The notes under the pieces were generated by a model. The model saw only the letters and a program-made list of their open reading frames with translations, was not told where the DNA came from and did not search any database. From Spodoptera frugiperda (lineage: Eukaryota; Arthropoda; Insecta; Lepidoptera; Noctuidae), in assembly GCF_023101765.2 (NCBI RefSeq), contig NC_064242.1:4204327-4268326 (forward strand): a stretch of DNA of 64,000 bases, written 5' to 3'. Both the position numbers and the translations under genes were made by a program. This document shows, piece by piece, positions 25,601 through 37,600 of this stretch (positions are counted from its first letter, which is position 1; each line of letters opens with the position of its first letter).

Positions 25601-28600
25601 TACATACATACATAACCTTACCTCTGTCTCCCATGGGTATGGGCAGAGAATATGCAACGCCAATTGCTACGAATCTTACACACTTCTTTCGCTTCATCAA
25701 CAGCAACAATCATGAGTCTTTTTTATGCATATTCGTCAGTTAAGGGTACTTTTAATTGTCACATTACAGGCTATTAATGATGATAATGTATAAAAAAATA
25801 CATACCTTCTTTTTCTCCTCGCCATCATCAGCAACTTTAGCCTCAGTGATTGTGGGTAAAGTAGGCACAGTCGGTACTCCAGGCATATTAGGAACAGTCG
25901 GTACTCGCGCCAACGCTTCCAAGTTTAGCGAAGAGTGCACTCCAGGATCAATGTTTAGCGGCGCCTGGTAATAACAACTTTATGTTCAGTAATCAAGGTC
26001 GATTTTAGTTTGGGAAGTCATACTTCGAATTGTGGAGTTAAGTCCTTTTGGAAGAGATAGGTAAACGTTACTTAAATTGCACTTTCATGCAATTGCCATG
26101 TATTTGCATCTGTGTTTTGAATTAATGGACACCGTAGCGATGATAGAAATGTTTAAGTTTGACTAAAGCACACTTTTAGTAACGTTTACTTATTTCGACC
26201 TTAAATCTCGGAGTAACTTATTTTCTTTATTATTGTCTCTCCTGTTTATAACCCTTTTAGTTATATTGTATCATTAAAATTTCATTCTAATTTACTACTG
26301 AATTAAATTGAATTTTGTATAACGCGGACGGATTAAATTTCGAGGTATGACTGTAACACAACCACGGAGCAAATCTTTTCATTCGCTCCATGATTCCAAC
26401 TACCAATCGGTAGACTTCATGCACCACAATATCCAATGCGATAGTAGAATTTGAAAGATAGCATTCACAGAAAATGTTCGCGTGCTTCCCGTACAGGTAG
26501 GAAAGTTTGTGGAATTACAATCAATACCAGACTACTCACTTAGCGATAATAACAGCGACAAAGAAAGGGGAATAAAGCTTGCCAATCGTACGAAGCCATT
26601 GCCCTCAATATGGCATACAAATGCTGCATAATATATGAACATTGTCCACAAAAGGAGGCGACTTGTTAAATCAATTTCATTATAAAATATTAATATCTTT
26701 TGTCAATTTGTGATTGTCATCTATTATGCAGCATTATAAGGCTCCAGCATAAATAAAATTTTGCTATTAGTTCTAGCTAATCTAACATCGATCAAAACTA
26801 AAAATATTAGGGTTGAAATGTGCTAAGACCATCAAAAGCCAATTTTTCTAATGATTCGCACTTTGGAAGGATAAAGGCGTAAAAGATTTGTCCAATTTAT
26901 ATATTTTCATGCAATTTTATTTCAATTTCAATTTATACCCAAAATGGACCGCATGATAATACCATGTGTAAAATAATCTTATAGGCTCTACATGATCCAC
27001 AAAAAAATATTCGAAATATGAAAGTGTGTGAGTGAAATTTGTAATGTTTGTACACTCTTAAGAACTACTTATTTCATAATCTCAATAAAAGAAACGTTTT
27101 TATAAAACTTAGTTATAAAAAAAAACAAAATAAAAAATCTAATTCTATTCTAAAATCATAGAAGATTCTTAATTTAACAAAAATAAATATATCTAGTTAC
27201 GTCCATATTCTTCACCCAGTGCAAAATCAGCTAAAATTTTCATGCACAAAGTACGTACGTTGCCAAAACATGCTTCCTAATAATTTTGTTAGCACATCAA
27301 GCCGAGAGACAGGACTTAAAGTACCTAGCAGTCTGCTAGATATAGTATACCACCACCTCAAGGGAACGATGCGTTTCGTCTGCATTGTGATAAAGTTCAT
27401 TTTAGGCCAAATTAAGATTAACATTTTTATAAATGTTCTCTTTTCAATATTTAGGACTGATTAATATTTAAGCGTGAGTTTTCAATGTGTATAAATGTGA
27501 TATTGATAGTCTAAACAATTAACATTCCAGTTTGTATCTGCTTTGAATAAAATGGCCAATTCATATATGTAGGTAATTAGAATTAGATTGTGATAATACT
27601 TAAATTAGATTAATTCCAAAAACAATCAAACATCAAAATCGGAGCATTTACTTAACTCATTTACTAATTTCGTCAAGTTCGTAACTCAAAAACAATTTCA
27701 ATTATTAAATAGAATTTAAAAAAAAAACATCTAAAACTAACATCTCTATTTTAGTGACAGCAAAGAGTTTCAATACTTTTAAAACAACGAAACTCATTTC
27801 ACCTCATATTCCTTTCGCAAGACGAAACGCATCACTTTAAAAAGAGTACTTAGAATAGTAATATTAGTGAAAAGCATCTACATACAGTATCGTCTACAAC
27901 GTTCACCTTCAACCGCTTCTCCATAGTACCGTCTGGGAGCTGGACTACGAAGTATGAACCTCCTATGGACCCTCGTTCCATTTGTAACCTCTTTTCTTCA
28001 GCCATACGCTGTAGTAGCGGCTTTTCGCCTGATGTCTGTAAGTTTGAGGTAATGTTTATAATGGGTAAAGAAATTATAATAAAGAACTAAAAATGTGTAA
28101 AAGAAAAGTGTAAGAATAATTTAAGATGTTCATCGCAGTAATCTTGGGTTGAAGTTCCTAAATCTTAGATAGGTTGAAATTGTTAGTTTGAATAGGAGGT
28201 TGACGTGTTGAAGTCGATTAAACTAAACTATCGATGCAATCATCAATAAATTGCCATTATTATTTATTACTGTGTAAATGTCAGTATTTCTATGTAAACA
28301 AATTAATTAATTAAGTCAAATAATGATGATCAGCAAATCAATCTGTTTATCATTCAATTACATTAAAATTATTATACCTACATACCTACTTAGTGCTTAC
28401 TATTTAACTACTATAGGTATAAATACATATAGGTATTATACATACCTAGATTTTTTCTAATCACTACACTATGTAAACAATGCAATGGACAAATTCCTAG
28501 TAAATAACGTAGGTATATAAAATTATAGATGAGCAATGGTTTCCTTGTATTTTTGCATTGAGGTTTGTGGTAAAACACAAACTATTAACTAACAGTCTTA

Positions 28601-31600
28601 AGTACTTTGAAGAATAAGTATTTACTGTATCTAGGTGGTACACAGCAATTGATTTAATTACTACAAGTAACTACATAGAGGAATTAAATAATTTATACTA
28701 TACCAATATTATAGAAGGGAAAGATTTTATTATTTGTTCGAGATAAGAGAGAAATCATCTAAATTCTACGTTAGAGAAACTGTAGGCAGAAAGTCAGCTA
28801 CTTCTGGGCGGTTTTGCCCACACCGCTCAGCTTCTTTTGATGGTAGCGTGATGTTTTTTACCTTCCTCCCTTCATAAATGAACTATCTAACACGAATATT
28901 TCAAATCGTATCAGTTGTTTCGGAGAGTAGCGCGTTCAAACCAAGAAACAAACTCTTCAGCTTTAATAAGTATAAATATATAAAATTATAAGAATACAGC
29001 TTGTATGAGTTATTAATGATGTAGGTATAGCTGTATACCTATAAACTATAGATCGAATAGGTATTTCCTTAAGTCTGTTCTATGTATATACGAGTCTATT
29101 TTATTTAAATACACAGTAGTTACATAGAGCATTTACCAACTAGGTGATCCTAGGAGCTTAACTAAAATAGGACAGAGACCGACTGTATACATTTGTATAG
29201 TAAGACCAAGAAATCCTTATTAATTGACACGAACACCCAGCTTAATGAGTAAGCCAGTGTATCCTACTCACATGTAACGTAACATTGTGCCTTTTCATTT
29301 ATAAAGGAGATGAGAGAGTGCAGAGGTGATCAAATTAAATGTATCACTCAATTTTTCACTAATTACGTTTAGAATACCATCCTATATTAGGTTGATCCTA
29401 CATTGCTAATAACTGGGAAGGGTTGTCAAAGTAGTCAAACTATTGACGTGTACCTATTTAAACATAAAAATGTACCAATACTATAAAAAAGCAAGACACA
29501 AACCTTAGGGTAGACCAAAGGTCTCATCAGGGCACCGAAAACAGCACAGTTAAGGATCAGGCCAGCCAACAACAAGTTAGCATTTTGCCAGGACCCAAAT
29601 TCATTGAGCAGTAGGGCAGCTAAGGGTGCAAAACTGAAGGTTCCCACTCCTGAGCCACATACAGCGATACCCGTAGCGAGGGATCGCCGGGACTCGAAGT
29701 AGTAACCCACGGCAACCACAGACGGAAGGTAGATCATACCGAAGCCGAGACCTGAAACAAAGATCATATTTAATCGAGGAGGAAAATAACATATTTATTT
29801 ATTTTAATGATATCAACTCGTAATGAACCTAATTCATAACAAATAATAAATGTTATAACCTACTTTGCAGTTCGTATATTCCTACTGCGTAATTTGAATT
29901 GACATACTGAAGCGTTCGTTGTTTTCAAAAAGTGCGGCTGTTACCATGTGTTTGTGTAAAAATATGTGTGACGGGTCATGCAAATTGTGTTACTAGGTTT
30001 TTTGCATTATCGGTAGTACTTTCTTAGTGTATATCCTCATCGTGAATAATAATAAAGGCATCAATGACAATAACTATGTTATAGACTATAGTTATAAGGT
30101 CGGATGTGACAAAAACCTTCAGTAAATTAGACTTTGTTCCCAATTAAACCAGGAGTTCATTCATCCGTGACTCACGAAACGTCCAGTACATTTTCGCAGA
30201 CTAAGTAGGAACCATCATCACAAGTCCACAACCGGCATTTGCATATGTTTGGAACTCACGCCGCTATGCAAAACAAAATCTTCAAAGAGGTGAAACACTA
30301 TGATTAGTGGCAGTTGCTCAATTTGGCACCCTCCCAAATTACAGAGAACTTTGACCAATTTGCCTGAGATGCCTACGTCACATAATTTGGCGTGCGATAA
30401 AAAACACAGACCGTCATCCAGTCGCCGGTATTCCACTGCCTGACTCGTGGGCATTGACATCAGATTCGTATCGTTAGGACCAAGCCATCGATGCCTTAAT
30501 AAACAAAGAAATCTTACATTTCATGAATAAAAAATACTTTTACACCCCACTCGAACGATAAACGCTTTCGAAAGAATACATTATGGTATATAAGTCGGTA
30601 CAGACAATATGCTAATGAACTCCTTATCGATTATTCAAATATGCCTATAATATAATATTTCGTTTAATAATTAGAGCAAAATGGGTCAGATAAGATATAA
30701 GAGTTATTCACTTGTCACAATTATGCAATTATCGCACATCCTCAGAACTGTACCAGTCGCATAATTTTTATTAGTTAGTTTTATTACTAAAATCGTTGTA
30801 GCCGTCCCCACGTTTATCCTCATTGATTCTCAAACAAGTAACACCCCCTTTTAACTTCGTCCCTGTAGACGGCCTTGGCTAGTTACCGAGCAACATCTTA
30901 ATGTAGTCGTTAAAAGCCGTTAACGACATAAGTGAATAGGAAAAACATTATCCCATTAACGTTTAATTTTATGATAACATTTTAGTACAGTATTAGTTTC
31001 ATAATACGTGAAAATAATTCAGAATATGATATGGAGTGAGTCAGTGTTTGTTGTCGGCCCACAAATCAGTATTTGAAACCACACAAAGGAGCATATGGGT
31101 TGTTGCCTGCTACAAAGAGGTCGTCGCCACTTTATAAACGCATGCGTCACTTCCCAGTACAATATTCCACATTTCTCATCAAATAAATTAATCATCAATT
31201 TACACACAATGTTGTGTTCAGCTGGAAACGGTACAATGAATCGACATTTCACCCAGATTCTTTTCAAACGAAGAAAACTATGTAAACCACTATGTTTATA
31301 GGTTAGGTGTAATTACTCAACAAAGTAATACTATGTAATTATCTAACCAATGCAAATAGTTGATTTAAGTGGGCACTTAGTACTTTTATATATACCTACA
31401 TAAAATGTTTTAAGTCACAAAGAGATAAGAAAATCTTCTTCAAAACAGCCACAAACACACTGACCTATTTCCGTACGTTAGTCAGCGTGATACGAATGCG
31501 AAATAAAAACAAACTTTAATTTAAAGTTCAACCATTCTGCTGAGGAAATAATGAAAAACTCCAAGTGTTTCAAAGTAAATTTCCTATAGACTTGTTTGTA

Positions 31601-34600
31601 AACAAATAATTGGCAGCAAAATTGAAAAGTTGTACGAATTTTTTGAACTGCTTCTTGGAAACTTCGGACAACAGAAGCAATCGACATCGAGGTCAAAAGT
31701 CTTTGTGAAGAAAATGTTTCCTTGGCATCTCGTGTTTTCTTTTTTCAAGACTTAAAGACTACACTCTTTTTTTGCAGTCTACAATCTTTGTTCACGTTGC
31801 TACTTCGAGTATTTTAAAAATACTTTTTCTAATATTCTTTAAGATTGGGTGCAAGCAAACGAGGTATTATGTTTTTGTTAGCAACTAACGATAAGGTATT
31901 TTCCTATCGAATTATATACAGCGCGTCAACTTGTCAATGTTTACTTAGTGCGACTTGAGGAATATAATGGGCAAATAAAATAGGTTTGTTCAATACCTCG
32001 CACATCAAACAGTTATGGATATTTTTTTTTCATCTCTAATTGGTAAATTCATTCAACAAATTCCCTTACGTCCAATTTTGAATAGTCAGACTATATTATT
32101 TCTATCGACATTGAAACTTGATGACCTCATCGTTTAGTTGCGAACTGGGATCACTAAAATTTGTGTTAAATAGACGTGCTAATCATCGAAACCTTTATGA
32201 TTTCGGAAATACTAACAAGATGATGTCTCTGTGTATTTCTTCGGATTTTGATATACTAACCACTGATTTCATATTCACGATTTTCCTTACAACTCGGAAA
32301 ATGGATCATGAATCTTACGCTTTATGCGACAGTGACATAACCGTAACATGAATAATATTTTAGACGAGAATATTTGAACGGGGAACCAAGACGACGTATT
32401 TTTCCATCGTTAAAACCTTGAATGGCCGGCCGTACGGTATAAGAATTAGGTCACATTGGATATTCTATTAACGATCCCATACGGGATTGAAAATAATCAT
32501 TTGCCAGCTATTAAATCTTAAAATAGATGAAGTGTGTAAGTTGTAATGTGTGTACAATTAAAGACAATATAATATTCTAGCCTAGTAAGGCGCCATGTTG
32601 TCTGCAACAGTTGGCAGTTTGCCAAGCGTCCTATGTTCTTAATGACCTTGAAGTTAGTTTCAATGTACACCACAGACTCTTCATTTGTCATGTAATTAAG
32701 CCAATCGGGCGAACGAAGATCAATTTACTACCAATTAGAGAAATGTTTATTTTTGTATGAGCACTGGCTGAAAAGGGCTCTTCAAATACAAGTTCTTTTC
32801 ATTAATAACACTCACTTGCATCCTCTGTACCAACGAGACAATCGAGTAAAAGTATCTTATAAAGTTCTGCGAATGTAGATTCCATTTTCAAGAAACTTTT
32901 CCCTTTCATAAAACAGGGACTTGTAACTACAAAGCGACAACCATAGCTGTAGTCTAGCGAGTCAGTATTAGTTATTAAAACGTCGGGCGACAGCAGTGCA
33001 TTCGGCGAATGGAAAACCCCGCTTTTCCTCGAATTCAGTTAATTGCCAGAAGGGCTTAACACTTCGAACTAAAGCGACATTTAAACCTTTTCGTTTACAT
33101 AAGTGTCAGTTGGCAAATGTCCAATTTCACACTCGGGCTGTTGCCTCTGTTTTCAAGGGTTTGAGAGAACAAAGAACGTGTCGAAACTCTTTAATATTGG
33201 AAGCATCTCGGTTTATCGAACAAAAGACAGGATAAAAACCGAATGAATATTTCTCGAGGTACAAGTTTGTTTGAATAAAGGACAAATATTGTCTCTTCTG
33301 AGGGTCGACGGTACGGATTACATACAAACATACCTAAATCTTCTTTTACAAGTTTCGCAAAATGTGTGGTGACAAAAAGCTCACGCAAAGGCTGCCCCAA
33401 TTTTCGAATGCTAAGGTAACGAGCTGTCAAATCTCATATCTAATACTGTGATTTTTTGGTCTAACAATCATACTGGTTGTCGTTCGATGCGACAACAGAT
33501 TAAATTGATCAGCCAACTAGAAAGGGATATAGAGTTTCCCATTCATATTGTGTCCTTGGCACTTCAACCCCTTATAGTTTATAGTGGCCACGGCCATGAC
33601 AGTGACATACAAGTAATTACGGTAGTGGAAAGCCATACGTTTGCGTAATTAACAAGTTGCAACACTCCTATATCGATCCCTATATAGTAATTTCCTCTGG
33701 GATCTCGAAGGTTATCAGACAATATTGTTATAACATCACTTTGAGAGGTTTATGCGTAAGTCACAGAAATCGATTGAAAGAATTACAAACGTACAGTTAC
33801 TAAGAGTGTGTAATTTAAATATTTAAATAGAATTGCAATTGGTGTTAAAATTTCCTGCATTCAAATGAACCGACAAATAATTCGCAATAAAGATTTCGCG
33901 CTCAATTGAACAGCAGAATATGCAGTAGATCGTCGGAGTAGTCGAAATATCTTCTATACATATAAGCGAGGTTTAAGTTAACAAAATAGTATTGTAATAA
34001 TAATAATAATAAGTCCGCAAGGCAGCTTGTGGCGAGCTGTTGGGCAGTGGCGACCCCACGGACCTGACTCCCGGGAGAGGCCCTACTTTTTAACTCCGGT
34101 TGGTACTCGTGACTATCCGGAGTGGCCTCTCCTACCTCACTCTTGCCTTAATCGGCTGGTTTGAGTGGAGATTCGCAAGAGTGGAGTTGCCTTCAGCTCC
34201 ACTTGGGGGAAGGACGTATCCCAGTAAGATGCTGGTAGGGGTCTTGACCGTACTTCCGGGATTGCTCTGATAGCCGTGGGATGCCTCCCCTTCCTCAAGC
34301 AGCTCAACGGATGTTGCTTCCCTTGTCGCTACATGCTAGCGGCCGTTTCCGGGGGCCCACTATTGAGTTTGCGAGTCACCCCCTGCCTGTTTATCCGTAT
34401 TTTTCAATATTGGTCAGGGGCAGGGGCCATAGTCCCCATAGTTAACCGGTTAACTATTCCACAGCCACCCACACCCATATCCCTATCATTTCCTTTTACC
34501 ATATCTCACAATAGTCCTGCATCAACCGGGGATTGTCCTTTGGTGTACTTTCATAGTGCATACAGGGATAATCGCCGGATGATGTCCCATTACATTTAGA

Positions 34601-37600
34601 TTAAAATTGTTCAACGGGCCTCTGCGAGTTGGCTTCGGCCCCTCGTACGCCTTCCAAAGGTCCGGGACCCTGTGGTCCCGTGATTATGTAATGAACATAC
34701 ATAATAATAAACCGCTAACAGAACCGCTTACAGAAAACAACTACATACTACCATAACGCAACAATTCCCTGTCATAGCGCATGTTTCCGAACAGCGTATT
34801 GCTGACCAGCGCAGAGTAATCATTAATAATAGACTTATATCAGACGACAGATTAGAGGAAATAAAAAGAGAAGTAAGAAATAGCCTTAGTCTTAGCATAC
34901 AGATAACACAAAATACTCAACATGACAACATATCAGCAAACAGTACAAATGTAAACGCCTCAAACCCTATTAGTGAATATGATCAAATTGGCATCCAAAA
35001 TAGCACAGCAGATAATACAAATATAGATACAACAACATTGCAGGATGAAACTACTACTATGCTAGTTGATGAAACACTAGATACGAAAATAGAAAAGACC
35101 TTCGAAGAAATTTACCAAAAATATTTATCTACAGATCCTACCCATAGACCATTTATACCCAAACAAAAAACGTCAAAAAGATTCGCGCACATAATCTCAT
35201 ATTTAAACAGCACAGTTTTACCAAAGTATAGCTCTACAGAAGACGACTTTCTTAAAACTCACACACTCGTATACTGTGCGGCTCATACTGCCGCCCTATG
35301 TAATGGCACTAAATTCAAAGAACGTAACAATCAAACATCATCGCCTACACAAACACAATGTAACGAAACTTCATCTGATACTCAACACACCCAAACATCA
35401 TCTACTACACAACACAACCAAACATCATCTACTACACAACACAACCAAACATCATCTACTGCACAACACAACCAAACATCATCTTCTACACAATATACTG
35501 ACAACATAAGAGATAAGAGACCAAACTGGTTGAGACGACTAGACCAAAAAATACTTATAATCCGTAAAGAAATAGGTAGAATGACTCAATATATCAACGG
35601 CAACAGACATTTAAGACTAATTACACACATCGAAAAAATTAAACATAAATATAGAACACATTCCAGCTATGAAGAACCAAACACAACGAATGAGCAGTTC
35701 ATGGACAGTCTAAAGCAGAAACTTACAGCTATAACAAGTAGGCGACGTAGGTACTTTTACTGCACTAAACGAAAAGACCAAAACACTCAGTTCACAAACA
35801 ACGAAAGACACTTTTATAGAACATTAACTACCGACACTGCACATACACAAGACAGACAACAAGCAACAGAAATACCACATCCCAACTCTGAACAGCTACA
35901 CAGTTACTGGTCGAATATTTGGTCAAAGACATCTAATCACAATCAAACTGCCAGATGGATACAAGACGACAAAGAGAAATTAGAGCAGTTACCACAAATG
36001 TCATTTGATGCTATTCCACTTGAGGTGTTTGTTAATGTCATCCAAAAAGCACACAATTGGAAGTCTCCGGGCACAGATCATATTCATAATTACTACTACA
36101 AGAAACTCACTTCCCTACACCCCTCTATCTATAAGCATATTAACGACTTCATAAAAAACCCCTACAACATCCCAGACTTTATTACACAAGGCCTAACATA
36201 TATGATTCCCAAAGACTCTGACCACATGAACCCAGCCAAATACAGACCCATAACTTGCCTACAAACTTTCTATAAATTAACCACGGGATGCATTTCAGAA
36301 ATAATTTACAAACATGTATCACAAAACAACATTCTAGCCGAGGAACAGAAAGGATGCCGTAAATACAGTCAGGGGTGCAAAGAACAGTTGACGATAGACC
36401 TCATAGCCCTAAAACATAATGTTAAACAAAAAAACGACATTTTCACAATGTATATTGACTACCAAAAGGCCTTTGACTCAGTCCCCCATAGCTGGTTACT
36501 ATATATATTAGACCATTATAAAATACACCCAGATTTAATATTTTTTTTAACCGAAACTATGAAACATTGGTCCACTAAAATAAAATTAGGTAAAGTAGTG
36601 CAAACAGATCACATACCCATTAGACGGGGTATTTTCCAAGGCGATGCTCTGAGCCCTCTTTGGTTCTGCCTCGCTTTGAACCCTCTTTCCAATCTCCTAA
36701 ACTCTTCTGACTACGGTCTCACCCTTAAAGATACCACCACCGGGCAAAACTTTAATTTAACGCACTTGATGTTCATGGATGACATAAAACTCTACAGTAA
36801 TAATATATCAGGACTTTCTTCACTTGCAGACCTCACCCAAACCTTTTCAGATGACATAAAAATGACTTTTGGCATTGATAAATGCAAGACATTCACTCTC
36901 CTAAAAGGACAACACATCGAAAACAATCCGTACACTCTGGAATCTGGTGAAATAATAGAATCAATGACACAAAATTGTAACTATAAATACTTAGGATTTG
37001 AACAAACACACCAAATAGACAAAAAACTCACCAAAAATAAGATAACCACCAAATATAAACACAGACTTAATATGCTAATAAGATCCCAATTAACATCCCG
37101 TAATCTATTCAAAGCCATAAATTCATTTGCCATCCCAATACTCACATACTCTTTTGGAATTGTAAGCTGGTCAAAAACCGACCTAATCAAATTACAGCGG
37201 TCCATCAATACATCTTTGACCATAAACAGAAAGCACCACCCACGATCCTGTGTGCAAAGACTTACGCTACCGAGAGAAGATGGAGGGCGGGGTCTTATAG
37301 ACATTGAAAACCTACATAACCAGCAGATTGCCAACTTGAGAAAGTTTTTCTTCCATAAAGCCCAACAATCCCCCTTCACAAACTCATTTCATGCCTTGAT
37401 AAAAATTTCACCCCACTGAATTTGCAATCTTCTGACCCACAACGTAATGAGCGTATTTCCACCAAATCTGACAAAATTGTAGCCTGGGAACGTAAATCCC
37501 TTCATGGAAGACATCGCCTCGACCTGCAGCAACCTCATGTCGATATGAAAGCATCGAACGCGTGGCTGCGGCGAGGCGAACTCTTCCCTGAAACGGAGGG

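Larger units (their letters stand above)
34013..34701 (+). mobile_element. TAA-flanked 689-bp unit, copy A (non-autonomous retroelement or LINE 5' region)
   Basis: Starts gtccgcaagg right after (TAA)6 and ends right before (TAA)3. Copies B and C have the same boundaries and about 99% identity. GC-rich compared with the intron. The 5' end is rich in pairing: 34013-34017 with 34059-34063, a 9-bp arm 34074-34082 with 34124-34132, and an inner 7-bp arm 34093-34099 with 34117-34123. The 3' end has two hairpins (34623-34647 and 34663-34680). A 107-codon open frame inside is broken in copy C and resembles nothing I know. Either a SIDE/SINE-like partner of the neighbouring LINEs or the 5' UTR of a full-length relative. 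Confidence 0.75.

Noticed and set aside
34276..34599. 107-codon open frame in the 690-bp unit (also at 38623-38946)
   Set aside because: It lies over a GC-rich structured RNA, is disrupted by the one-base insertion in copy C, and has no recognisable domain. Treated as non-coding.
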